Shown piece by piece: positions 6,135-12,927 of a DNA stretch of 12,935 bases. Below the pieces are notes generated by a model that was given only the letters and a program-made list of their open reading frames with translations, did no database searches and was not told the DNA's origin. The position numbers and the translations under genes were made by a program. Every line of letters starts with the position of its first letter. The first letter of the stretch is position 1. The DNA is from an uncultured Treponema sp. (GTDB lineage Bacteria > Spirochaetota > Spirochaetia > Treponematales > Treponemataceae), in NCBI GenBank assembly GCA_947165795.1, contig CAMVBP010000034.1:1-12935 (forward strand), given 5' to 3'.

Positions 6135-6750
6135 AATTTTTGCTGTTACTTTATTATTATCCGTAAATACTTTGTTTGCTCAGACTACTGTAAAGCAGGA
6201 TGCTCTTGTACTTTATCACAATGGTAATTACAAGGATGCAATTGCAGTATGCGAGGCTGAGCTTGCAGACAATCCAAAGCGAGTTGAATCTTATGTTGTA
6301 ATGTGCTGGGCTCTGGTAAAAAATAAGCAGTATGTAGAAGCAGAAGTTCGTGCAACAGAGGCTCTTGCTATAAGCCCTTACGATTTAAGACTTATTGAAA
6401 TTCTTGGTGAAGCAAAATATTATCTTGGAAAAAATAACGGCGCAATGGAACAGTTCCAGAAGTATGTAGCCGGCGCGCAGGAAAACGGTTCACGTGTTGG
6501 AGTTTCTTATTACTATATGGGAGAAATTTTTATACGTCAGGCAAGATATCAGCATGCGGATATTGCTTTGTCTTCGGCAGTAAAAAAGGAACCTCAGCTT
6601 GATACCTGGTGGGTAAGACTCGGATATGCCAGAGAAATGGCAGGAAATTATGATGAATCGCTTGCTGCTTATGAAGAAGCTTTAAGATTAAATTCTTCTT
6701 CGATTGATGCTTCCCGCGGAAGAGACAGAGTAAGTGCAAAACTCCAGTAA
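6118..6750 (+). CDS. Exported tetratricopeptide repeat protein
   Basis: A 210-residue protein with an N-terminal signal peptide (MKMKIKIF, then a hydrophobic core, ending at about NTLFA-Q, residue 21). About five TPR helical pairs follow. Clear repeats are ALVLYHNGNYKDAIAVCE, ALVKNKQYVEAEVRATEAL, AKYYLGKNNGAMEQFQKY, MGEIFIRQARYQHADIALS and GYAREMAGNYDESLAAYEEAL. It should act as a periplasmic protein-interaction scaffold; the cleavage region lacks a lipobox cysteine. The specific partner is unknown. The start is ambiguous: ATG at 6118 or at 6124. GGTGA at 6110-6114 is better spaced for 6124. Either start overlaps the end of the bactofilin gene, and the 3' end overlaps mtaB by 17 nt. This argues for one operon with translational coupling. 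Confidence 0.85.
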   Translation: MKMKIKIFAVTLLLSVNTLFAQTTVKQDALVLYHNGNYKDAIAVCEAELADNPKRVESYVVMCWALVKNKQYVEAEVRATEALAISPYDLRLIEILGEAKYYLGKNNGAMEQFQKYVAGAQENGSRVGVSYYYMGEIFIRQARYQHADIALSSAVKKEPQLDTWWVRLGYAREMAGNYDESLAAYEEALRLNSSSIDASRGRDRVSAKLQ

Positions 6751-8164
6751 TTTAATACACATAGAGACAATGGGCTGTCGCCTTAATCAGATAGAAAGCG
6801 AAGCCATTGCAAATGTTTTTTTAAATAATAATCTGACAGTATCCATGCAGAATATTACTGCAGAATATCAGGAGAATTCTTCTGTACTGCTTTGTATTGT
6901 AAATACCTGCACGGTTACTCAAAAATCAGAACAGAAGGCAAGGCGTGTAATCAGGCTTTTGCTTAAAAAATTTCCAAAGGCTTTGCTGATAATTACGGGC
7001 TGTTATGCGCAGCTTGCTTCTAAAGAAATTGAAAGCATTGATGAAAGAATATGCGTAATCGGCGGGCAGATAAAAAGCCGTATTGCAAAAATTCCAGAAT
7101 TGCTGAATAAAGAAATTCAAGGTAAAAATAATTTTAATCCTGTTGAATTTTCAAAGATAATAAAGAGTTCAATTTTATCTGTTCCGCAGATTAAAAACGG
7201 ATTCCCGGAAAATTCATTTTCACTTTCTACTTCAACATTTTTGACGCATTCTCGCCCGAGTTTAAAAATTCAGGATGGATGCAATAATAACTGTTCTTAT
7301 TGTGCAATTCATTTTGCGCGAGGCCACAGCGTTTCTATTGACGTTCAGACTGCAATCGACCGTGTAATTGAGCTTGAAAAAAAAGGTCATTCAGAGGTTG
7401 TTTTGACTTCTGTAAATATTCTGCAGTATAGAAGTGAATATAAAGGCGAAGTCATTAATTTTTGCAAGCTGCTCAGTCTACTTCTTGAAAACACAAGTTC
7501 AATCTGTTTTAGAATTTCAAGTATTTATCCGCAGATTATTAATGATGAATTTTGTGAAGTTATTAAAAATGAACGTGTCCACCCGCATTTTCATATTTCT
7601 GTTCAGAGTGGAAGCAATAAAATATTAAAGCTTATGAACAGAGATTATACGGCAGAAGATATTGTAAAAGCCTGTAATGCAATAAGAAAAGTAAAGCCGG
7701 AAAGCTTTATAGCCTGCGACATTATTACAGGTTTTCCTGCTGAGTCTGATGAAGATTTTGAAAGGACAATGCAGTTATGCCGCGACTGTAATTTTTCATG
7801 GGTTCATGCATTTCCTTTTTCGCTCCGTCCTGGAACATATGCGTGCGAATTAAAAGATAAGGTTCCTCAAAGCATAAGCGGAATGCGTGCAAAGCGGCTT
7901 ACAGAGTGGGCAATAGAAAATAAAATAAATTATTTATCTACGTTTGTTTCCAAGCAGATGACTGCTGTTCCTGAAGTTGTTAGGAACAGGGCTATTGGTG
8001 GAAATATATATCATGCAGTTACTCCAAATTTTATTCATTGTGAAATTAAAACAACTGAACAGCTTGATTTAACAAAAGAAATTAAAATCCAAATAACGGA
8101 TATATTGGCAGAACGAATTAAAAAGGGTGGGGATATAGAAGTTTCTGCAGACCTTGTAAAGTAG
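6734..8164 (+). CDS. mtaB: MtaB-like tRNA (N6-threonylcarbamoyladenosine37) methylthiotransferase
   Basis: A 476-residue radical SAM methylthiotransferase. MtaB adds a methylthio group to t6A37 of ANN-decoding tRNAs. The N-terminal UPF0004 domain has its three cluster cysteines: GCRLNQ (C15), NTCTVT (C59) and TGCYAQ (C90). The radical SAM cluster motif CNNNCSYC (C183, C187, C190) lies in LKIQDGCNNNCSYCAIHFARG, which is MtaB/MiaB-like. SVQSGSNKILKLMNRDYT is also diagnostic. The GCRLNQIESE form favours MtaB over MiaB or RimO. The C-terminal 70 residues sit where a TRAM domain is expected but are diverged. The start is GTG at 6734, within the TPR gene. The next in-frame Met (6770) would remove the beta strand before the first cysteine, so GTG is preferred, although its Shine-Dalgarno is weak. 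Confidence 0.85.
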   Translation: MQNSSNLIHIETMGCRLNQIESEAIANVFLNNNLTVSMQNITAEYQENSSVLLCIVNTCTVTQKSEQKARRVIRLLLKKFPKALLIITGCYAQLASKEIESIDERICVIGGQIKSRIAKIPELLNKEIQGKNNFNPVEFSKIIKSSILSVPQIKNGFPENSFSLSTSTFLTHSRPSLKIQDGCNNNCSYCAIHFARGHSVSIDVQTAIDRVIELEKKGHSEVVLTSVNILQYRSEYKGEVINFCKLLSLLLENTSSICFRISSIYPQIINDEFCEVIKNERVHPHFHISVQSGSNKILKLMNRDYTAEDIVKACNAIRKVKPESFIACDIITGFPAESDEDFERTMQLCRDCNFSWVHAFPFSLRPGTYACELKDKVPQSISGMRAKRLTEWAIENKINYLSTFVSKQMTAVPEVVRNRAIGGNIYHAVTPNFIHCEIKTTEQLDLTKEIKIQITDILAERIKKGGDIEVSADLVK

Positions 8165-8219
8165 GAAAATGCCGGCTTTTTTGCTGTGGAATAATTTTAA
8201 AAAATAAGCCTTTAATGTA

Positions 8220-8248
8220 TTGATTATTTTTTTTCATTATGATATATT
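8220..8248 (+). promoter_or_regulatory. Promoter of tRNA-Pro
   Basis: TTGATT (8220-8225) and TATATT (8243-8248) are 17 nt apart, and TG at 8240-8241 makes an extended -10 (TGaTATATT). The predicted start near 8255 is about seven bases before the mature tRNA. The -10 region resembles that of rfbB. Confidence 0.65.
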
Positions 8249-8261
8249 TCTATTCACGTAA

Positions 8262-8334
8262 CGGGCAATAGCGCAGCTGGTAGCGCGTCTGGTTTGGGAC
8301 CAGGATGTCGGGGGTTCAAATCCCTCTTGCCCGA
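8262..8334 (+). tRNA. tRNA-Pro, anticodon UGG
   Basis: A 73-nt cloverleaf. Acceptor CGGGCAA (8262-8268) pairs fully with TTGCCCG (8327-8333), with discriminator A at 8334. The D stem is GCGC/GCGC. The anticodon stem TCTGG/CCAGG has one G-U pair and loop TTTGGGA, placing anticodon TGG at 8295-8297. The T stem GGGGG/CCCTC has one G-U pair and loop TTCAAAT. CCA is not encoded. UGG can read all or most proline codons. Confidence 0.97.
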
Positions 8335-8422
8335 TCTAAAGGCTTCCTTGAATAGGGAGCTTTTTTTATTTTAACTTGAGCTTATTTATATAACCCCCGA
8401 CATCCTTCGGATGTCGCCTCGC
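8312..8422 (+). repeat. 111-bp direct repeat, copy 1 (tRNA 3' end, terminator and hairpin)
   Basis: This unit begins in the T stem of tRNA-Pro at GGGTTCAAAT and runs through the acceptor 3' half, the terminator and the hairpin at 8398-8416, to CCTCGC. It recurs at 8512-8621, exactly 200 bp downstream. The copies differ by one T in 8369-8372 and by A8393 versus G8592. Confidence 0.95.
8338..8371 (+). terminator. Intrinsic terminator of tRNA-Pro
   Basis: AAAGGCTTCC (8338-8347) pairs with GGGAGCTTT (8355-8363), with one bulged G and one G-U pair, followed by a seven-T run and ATTTT. It lies four bases after the tRNA. Confidence 0.8.
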
Positions 8423-8450
8423 TCGCTAGTCTCGCTCGGAGCGGGATAGA
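8394..8450 (+). repeat. Palindrome cluster downstream of tRNA-Pro
   Basis: CGACATCC (8398-8405), loop TTC and GGATGTCG (8409-8416) form a perfect 8-bp hairpin. A second near-perfect palindrome spans 8427-8450: CTAGTCTCGCT, loop CGG, AGCGGGATAG, with one bulge and one G-U pair. CTCGCTC occurs twice (8418, 8431). On the minus strand, GAGCGA repeats next to a hairpin resemble the end of the element between rfbB and rfbA. Confidence 0.7.
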
Positions 8451-8453
8451 GGT

Positions 8454-8499
8454 AAATCCTAAAAAATTGCGCTGTCGCACAATTTTTTTTAACGGATTT
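8454..8499. repeat. Long AT-rich inverted repeat between the direct repeats
   Basis: AAATCC (8454-8459) with GGATTT (8494-8499), and AAAAAATTG (8461-8469) with CAATTTTTT (8480 onward), form a long interrupted stem around GCGCTGTCGC. The eight-T run resembles an intrinsic terminator for either strand. No gene is seen between the two direct repeats. Confidence 0.6.
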
Positions 8500-8511
8500 G
8501 CTATAAGAGCA

Positions 8512-8621
8512 GGGTTCAAATCCCTCTTGCCCGATCTAAAGGCTTCCTTGAATAGGGAGCTTTTTTTATTTAACTTGAGCTTATTTATATAGCCCCCGAC
8601 ATCCTTCGGATGTCGCCTCGC
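8512..8621 (+). repeat. 110-bp direct repeat, copy 2 (tRNA-Pro 3' fragment)
   Basis: This copy starts with 23 nt of the tRNA-Pro 3' end (8512-8534) but has no 5' half, so it cannot encode a tRNA. The terminator (8538-8570) and hairpin (8597-8615) are preserved. The sequence just upstream, CTATAAGAGCA, is unrelated to the tRNA. The remaining stretch 8622-8663 before the trx promoter is AT-rich, with nothing recognisable. Confidence 0.95.
8538..8570 (+). terminator. Duplicated copy of the tRNA-Pro terminator
   Basis: Same stem and seven-T run as at 8338-8371, carried in the second direct repeat. It would block any transcript entering the trx operon from upstream, so that operon should depend on its own promoter. 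Confidence 0.7.
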
Positions 8622-8663
8622 GTAAAAATTCCCATAAATTTAAATATTTTTCCCCTTTTTCCC

Positions 8664-8692
8664 TTGACTTTTATATATATTTTATGTAATTT
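8664..8692 (+). promoter_or_regulatory. Promoter of the trx-gpx-ohrR operon
   Basis: TTGACT (8664-8669) matches 5 of 6 -35 bases. The -10 is TAATTT (8687-8692, 17-nt spacer) or TGTAAT (8685-8690, 15-nt spacer). Either overlaps the left arm of the 22-bp palindrome, so a bound repressor would block RNA polymerase. Confidence 0.55.
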
Positions 8693-8710
8693 AATTGTAT
8701 ACAATTAAAT
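8689..8710. promoter_or_regulatory. Predicted OhrR operator (perfect 22-bp palindrome)
   Basis: Arms ATTTAATTGTA (8689-8699) and TACAATTAAAT (8700-8710) are exact reverse complements. The core AATTGTATACAATT and flanking AAAT closely match the Bacillus subtilis ohrA operator as I remember it, which is built from TACAATT/AATTGTA repeats. It overlaps the -10 and start region of an operon whose last gene is an OhrR homologue, so autoregulation is expected. Confidence 0.85.
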
Positions 8711-8729
8711 ATTAAAGCGAGGTGATTTT

Positions 8730-9041
8730 ATGGAACTTACATTAACTAAATCAAATTTTAAGGAAGAGGTTTTGGATTCAAAGCTTCCTGTTCTCGTAGA
8801 TTTCTGGGCTACCTGGTGTGGTCCTTGTAAAATGATGGGACCTGTCGTTTCTGAAATTGCTGAGGAAAAAGAGGGCGTAATAAAAGTTGGTAAGGTAAAT
8901 GTTGATGATGAAGAAGAGCTTGCAGCTCAGTATGGAATCATGAGCATTCCTTGTTTCATTCTTTTCAAAGATGGTCAGGTTGTAAAGCAGACTGTTGGTG
9001 GAATGCCAAAAGAAGCTTTGCTTGAAAATTTTGGACTTTAA
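8730..9041 (+). CDS. trxA: Thioredoxin
   Basis: A 103-residue thioredoxin, a cytoplasmic dithiol reductant recycled by thioredoxin reductase (not in this window). [14 protein letters not shown] holds the redox pair C30 and C33, with the buried aspartate D24. The cis-proline is P74 in SIPCFILF, and [16 protein letters not shown] is the usual C-terminal half. C75, directly after the cis-proline, is unusual, since most bacterial thioredoxins have Thr there; it could take part in extra disulfide chemistry. The start is firm: GAGGTGA (8719-8725) lies four bases before the ATG. It is the first gene of the operon and follows the OhrR-type operator. gpx begins 22 nt after its stop, so it is probably the direct electron donor for that peroxidase. 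Confidence 0.96.
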   Translation: MELTLTKSNFKEEVLDSKLPVLVDFWATWCGPCKMMGPVVSEIAEEKEGVIKVGKVNVDDEEELAAQYGIMSIPCFILFKDGQVVKQTVGGMPKEALLENFGL

Positions 9042-9063
9042 TTTTCAGAGTGAAGAGGTGAGT

Positions 9064-9537
9064 ATGAATATTTACGATTTTAATGTAAAAGATTCTTCTG
9101 GAAATGACGTTTCATTGTCTCAGTACAAAGGAAAGGTTCTGCTTGTTGTAAATACTGCAACCGGCTGCGGTTTTACTCCGCAGTATAAGGGGCTTCAGGA
9201 ATTGTATGACAAATACAAGGAAAAGGGATTTGAAATTCTTGATTTTCCATGTAATCAGTTTGCAAATCAGGCTCCTGGAACCGATGCCGAAATTACTGAA
9301 TTCTGTACTTTAAGATACAATACAACTTTCCCGCGCTTTAAGAAAATTGAAGTTAACGGAGAAAATGCTGAACCTCTTTATAAATATCTTAAGGAGCAGA
9401 AAAAGGGTCTTGGCAAACCGGATATTAAATGGAACTTTACAAAATTCCTGATTGATAGAGATGGAAATGTTGTAAAAAGATTTGCGCCTGTAAAAACTCC
9501 ATCGGCTATCGAAAAAGAAATTGCAGGGTTAATATAA
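9064..9537 (+). CDS. gpx: Glutathione peroxidase-family thiol peroxidase (cysteine form)
   Basis: A 157-residue GPx-fold peroxidase that reduces organic hydroperoxides and H2O2 in the cytoplasm. The catalytic tetrad is visible: C35 in TATGCGFTPQY (a cysteine TGC codon where some homologues use selenocysteine), Q65 in FPCNQF, and W123 and N124 in IKWNF. C81 in EITEFCTLRY is in the position of the resolving cysteine of thioredoxin-dependent GPx enzymes. I therefore infer thioredoxin rather than glutathione as the reductant, which fits the adjacent trx gene. The length is normal for the family. The start is the ATG at 9064, just after GAGGTG; an in-frame extension back to 8995 overlaps trx and has no family similarity. 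Its stop TAA shares one base with the ohrR ATG. Confidence 0.95.
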   Translation: MNIYDFNVKDSSGNDVSLSQYKGKVLLVVNTATGCGFTPQYKGLQELYDKYKEKGFEILDFPCNQFANQAPGTDAEITEFCTLRYNTTFPRFKKIEVNGENAEPLYKYLKEQKKGLGKPDIKWNFTKFLIDRDGNVVKRFAPVKTPSAIEKEIAGLI

Positions 9538-9986
9538 TGAGCGATACCGGTATTAATCATACAGAGGAAGACTTTTCTTCTCTCTTATTAAAGAATCAGC
9601 TTTGTTTTCCTCTGTATGCATGTTCAAAAGAAATTGTAAAAAGATATAAACCGTTCCTAGATAAAATTGATTTAACTTATACTCAATACATTTCTATGAT
9701 GGTTTTATGGGAAGAAAAAACAATTTCTGTAAAAGAACTGGGCGAAAAGCTTTATTTAGATTCGGGAACGCTGACTCCTCTTTTAAAGATTCTTGAAAAA
9801 AAGCAGTATGTTAAACGCGAAAGAAGTCTGGAAGATGAAAGGGTAGTTAATGTTTCTGTTACAAAAAAAGGGCTTTCTCTTAGAGAAAAAGCTCTTTGTA
9901 TTCCCGAGCAGATGGCTGGTTGTGTAAAGATTTCTAAAGAAGAAGCAAAAAGCTTGTACACAATTCTTTATAAAATATTAAATTAG
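9537..9986 (+). CDS. ohrR: OhrR-type MarR-family organic hydroperoxide sensor/repressor
   Basis: A 149-residue winged-helix dimeric repressor. Its N-terminus, LKNQLCFPLYACSKE, carries the peroxidatic cysteine at C23. Y37 (KRYKPFLD) and Y48 (LTYTQY) align with the two tyrosines that hydrogen-bond this cysteine in B. subtilis OhrR. LYLDSGTLTPLLKILE is the recognition helix and SLEDERVVNVSVT the wing, both close to OhrR. C29, C121 and C129 are extra. C129 is near the position of the resolving cysteine in two-cysteine OhrR proteins, so it may be of that type. Oxidation by organic hydroperoxide should release the operator at 8689-8710. The ATG overlaps the gpx stop (TAATG), so it is translationally coupled. 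No ohr peroxiredoxin gene is present; the regulator appears wired to trx and gpx instead. Confidence 0.94.
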   Translation: MSDTGINHTEEDFSSLLLKNQLCFPLYACSKEIVKRYKPFLDKIDLTYTQYISMMVLWEEKTISVKELGEKLYLDSGTLTPLLKILEKKQYVKRERSLEDERVVNVSVTKKGLSLREKALCIPEQMAGCVKISKEEAKSLYTILYKILN

Positions 9987-9996
9987 TTAAATAAAA

Positions 9997-10050
9997 AGGC
10001 TGCCCTTTATGAAGTTTCGCAGTTTATGAACTTCAGGGACAGCCTCTTTT
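9997..10050. terminator. Bidirectional terminator between ohrR and secA
   Basis: AGGCTG (9997-10002) pairs with CAGCCT (10040-10045) and CCCT (10003-10006) with AGGG (10035-10038), with one bulged A. Inside it GAAGTT (10011-10016) pairs with AACTTC (10029-10034). A TCTTTT run follows on the plus strand and a T5 run on the minus strand. It serves both convergent genes. Confidence 0.85.
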
Positions 10051-10062
10051 ATTTTGACGTCT

Positions 10063-12894
10063 TTAACGTCCGCAGCATTGTTTGTATTTTTTGCCGCTTC
10101 CGCAAGGACAAGGATCGTTTCTTCCTACCTTAGGAACTGTTCTGCGAACGGTAATGTTATCTGCCTGAGATCTCTGATTCATAGAACTTCCTGCTGCCTG
10201 TCTTCTTGCCTGAGCCCCGTTAAATGAATTCTGTGCTGAACGTTGTGCATCCGGAGAACTTCCGCCTGCCATTTGATGAGCTGTATTACCAGCGTCGTTA
10301 TGCTGAGCATTCATTCCACGCTGCTGAGCTTCTGCCATTCTTCTTCGCTGTTCAGCGGCTTCCGGAGAAAGCTGAATCTTTACCTTGAATACTCTGGACA
10401 TAACTGTTTTTCTGATAGTTTCAAGCATCTGGTCAAAAATATTGAATCCGTCAATCTTGTATTCTGTAAGCGGATTTTTTGAACCATAAGAACGCAATGC
10501 AACGGCTTCTCTAAGTCCTTCAAGTGTCTCAAGCTGATCAAGCCATTTTTTATCAATAATCTGAACATACTGATAACGAATGAACATGTTAAGATTTTCT
10601 TTGCCTGCAAGAGTTTCTTTTTCTGTTATATCATTCTGAAGGTGAGCAAGCAATGCATCTTTTGTAAGCTGTTCAGAAGGCAGCTGAACACCAAATGTAT
10701 CACGTATTCGTTCATTCAATTCGTTTAATGGAACAGAAGAATTTTTGTTGTGTTTTGCTTCATATTCGTATTCGTCGAATATTGCTTCAACTTCATCTGT
10801 TGCGTTATCCATAATTCTCTTAGAAAGATTAGAATCGCCGAGAATTTCATCTCTGTTTTCGTAAATAACAGAACGCTGCTCGTTTAAAACGTCATCATAA
10901 TCAAGGAGATGTTTACGAATTTCAAAGTTGCGGTCTTCAACCTTTTGCTGTGCTTTTTCAATTCCTTTATTAAGCCAAGGATGATCAATAGGTTCTCCAG
11001 GCTGCATACCGATTCTGGTCATCATAACCTTCATGCGTTCGCCGCCAAAGAGTCTCATCAAATCGTCATCCATAGAAATGTAGAACTTAGAACGACCAGG
11101 GTCTCCCTGTCGTCCGGAACGTCCGCGCAGCTGATTATCAATTCGGCGTGATTCATGACGTTCAGAACCAATTACATAAAGACCGCCTGCTGCGCATACT
11201 TCTTCGTAATCTTTTTTCCAGTTTTCCTTTTCAATTTCGAGGGCGGCCTTGTACTGTTCTTCCGTAGCATTAGTTCCTGCACGTTTCTGTGCACGGAATT
11301 CAGGGTTACCGCCAAGCTTAATATCTGTACCACGACCTGCCATGTTAGTTGCAATTGTTACGGCGCCTTTAGCTCCTGCTTCTGCAATAATCATAGCTTC
11401 GCGTGCATGGTTTTTGGCATTCAAAACTTCGTGACGGATTCCTTTTCTTGTAAGAAGGGCAGAAAGAAGTTCAGACTTTTCTACAGAAACTGTACCGACA
11501 AGAACAGGCTGTCCTTTATCATGTGCAGCCTGAATTTCTTTTGCAATGGCTTCCCATTTATCCGGCTCGTTCAAATAAACTTCATCGTTTTCATCTTTTC
11601 TTGCAACCGGAACATTAGTAGGAATTGCAACTACATCAAGACCGTAAATTTTATTAAATTCAACTGCTTCTGTTGCGGCTGTACCGGTCATTCCCGAAAG
11701 CTTTTCGTACATACGGAAGAAATTCTGGAATGTAATTGTTGCCATTGTACGGTTGCGCTGAGCAATTCTGATGTGCTCTTTTGCTTCAATAGCCTGATGA
11801 AGTCCGTCTGAATAACGGCGTCCTTCAAGAACACGACCTGTAAATTCATCAATAATTTCAACTTTTCCGTCACGAACAAGGTAATCAACATCGTTATGGA
11901 AAAGAAGGTGAGCACGAAGTGCCTGTGTAAAATAGTGTGTGTATTCAAAGTTTTCTTCGTCTTCAAGAGAACCTGTAATCAAATTGTGCTTATGAAGAAT
12001 TTCATTAATGTGGAGCATACCTTTATCGGTAAAAGAAACTCTCTTTGATTTTTCATCGATAGTGTAGTCGCCTTCAATTGCAGCACGTTCTTCCGGTGTC
12101 ATAAAGCTTTCATCCGGATATTCACCGGTTTTCGGGTCTTTTTCAACTTCCTTGAGTTCGCCTACATATTTATCAACTTCGTGATATTTGTATGTATCAT
12201 CTTCGCCGGCTCCGGAAATAATAAGTGGAGTTCGGGCTTCATCAATCAAAATAGAGTCAATTTCGTCGACAATACAATAGTTGAAGCCTCTCTGAACCTT
12301 GTCCCTTAAATCAATCTTCATATTATCGCGAAGATAGTCAAAACCAAATTCGTTGTTTGTTCCGTAAGTTACATCGCAGGCATAAGCGGCTTTTCGTGCC
12401 TCGTTATCCATGTTGGAAAGAATTGCACCAACAGTCATTCCCAAATAAGCAAAAATCGGTCGTCGTGAATTAGCATCGCGTTCTGCAAGGTAATCGTTTA
12501 CTGTTACAACGTGAACACCTTTTCCTGTAAGAGCATTAAGATATGCAGGAGCAACGGCAACAAGTGTTTTACCTTCACCGGTTTTCATTTCAGTGATTTT
12601 TCCCTGATGCAAGTTGATGGAACCCATAATCTGAACATCAAAAGGACGTTCACCAATTACACGCCAGGAAGCTTCGCGGCAAAGTGCAAAGGCTTCAGGA
12701 AGAATATCATCAAGAGTTTCGCCGTTAGCAAGTCTTTCCTTGAATTTTTTTGTCTGCTCCGGGAACTGGTCTGCAGAAAGTGATTTTGCCCATTCTTCTT
12801 TTTCATTTACTTTTGCAAGAATAGGACGGAGTGCTTTTACATCGCGGTCATTCTGTGAACCGAAAATTGCGGTAAGAACTTTATCAATAAACAT
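10063..12894 (-). CDS. secA: Preprotein translocase ATPase SecA
   Basis: A complete 943-residue SecA, the ATPase motor that pushes unfolded preproteins through SecYEG at the inner membrane. Walker A is MKTGEGKT (103-110) and Walker B/DEAD is VDEID (209-213), followed by [28 protein letters not shown] and [13 protein letters not shown] belong to the second RecA-like domain. The preprotein-binding and helical scaffold domains lie on either side in the normal order. The C-terminus has a long Gln/Ala/Asn/Ser-rich linker (about 855-915), then the zinc-binding SecB/ribosome-contact motif [13 protein letters not shown] (C929, C931, C940, C941). It is longer than E. coli SecA (901), mostly in the linker and an insertion around 231-270. 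The ATG at 12894 has AGGAA six bases upstream. It is convergent with ohrR and shows no operon partner in the window. Confidence 0.98.
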   Translation of the reverse strand: MFIDKVLTAIFGSQNDRDVKALRPILAKVNEKEEWAKSLSADQFPEQTKKFKERLANGETLDDILPEAFALCREASWRVIGERPFDVQIMGSINLHQGKITEMKTGEGKTLVAVAPAYLNALTGKGVHVVTVNDYLAERDANSRRPIFAYLGMTVGAILSNMDNEARKAAYACDVTYGTNNEFGFDYLRDNMKIDLRDKVQRGFNYCIVDEIDSILIDEARTPLIISGAGEDDTYKYHEVDKYVGELKEVEKDPKTGEYPDESFMTPEERAAIEGDYTIDEKSKRVSFTDKGMLHINEILHKHNLITGSLEDEENFEYTHYFTQALRAHLLFHNDVDYLVRDGKVEIIDEFTGRVLEGRRYSDGLHQAIEAKEHIRIAQRNRTMATITFQNFFRMYEKLSGMTGTAATEAVEFNKIYGLDVVAIPTNVPVARKDENDEVYLNEPDKWEAIAKEIQAAHDKGQPVLVGTVSVEKSELLSALLTRKGIRHEVLNAKNHAREAMIIAEAGAKGAVTIATNMAGRGTDIKLGGNPEFRAQKRAGTNATEEQYKAALEIEKENWKKDYEEVCAAGGLYVIGSERHESRRIDNQLRGRSGRQGDPGRSKFYISMDDDLMRLFGGERMKVMMTRIGMQPGEPIDHPWLNKGIEKAQQKVEDRNFEIRKHLLDYDDVLNEQRSVIYENRDEILGDSNLSKRIMDNATDEVEAIFDEYEYEAKHNKNSSVPLNELNERIRDTFGVQLPSEQLTKDALLAHLQNDITEKETLAGKENLNMFIRYQYVQIIDKKWLDQLETLEGLREAVALRSYGSKNPLTEYKIDGFNIFDQMLETIRKTVMSRVFKVKIQLSPEAAEQRRRMAEAQQRGMNAQHNDAGNTAHQMAGGSSPDAQRSAQNSFNGAQARRQAAGSSMNQRSQADNITVRRTVPKVGRNDPCPCGSGKKYKQCCGR

Positions 12895-12900
12895 TATTTT

Positions 12901-12927
12901 TTCCTTTTTTATGCTATTTTTATTATG
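12901..12927 (-). promoter_or_regulatory. secA ribosome binding site and possible -10
   Basis: On the minus strand AGGAA (12905-12901) is six bases before the ATG at 12894. CATAAT (12927-12922) could be the -10, giving a leader of about 20 nt. The -35 would lie beyond the window edge, so the promoter is tentative. Confidence 0.3.

Noticed and set aside
8171..8182. Terminator after mtaB (GCCGGC followed by T6)
   Set aside because: GCCGGC is a bare palindrome with no loop and cannot form a hairpin; no longer stem is visible.
8512..8534. Second tRNA-Pro gene
   Set aside because: Only the T arm and 3' acceptor strand are present. There is no D arm, anticodon arm or 5' acceptor.
8312..8621. CRISPR array
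   Set aside because: There are only two copies of a 110-bp unit derived from a tRNA end, with no short regularly spaced repeats and no cas genes.
8995..9063. N-terminal extension of gpx into trx
   Set aside because: It overlaps trx in another frame and has no family similarity; the ATG at 9064 follows a clear GAGGTG.
11155..11811. 218-codon ORF on the plus strand
   Set aside because: Antisense to secA, Cys/Phe-rich translation with no domain, and no ribosome binding site. It is a shadow of the secA codon pattern.
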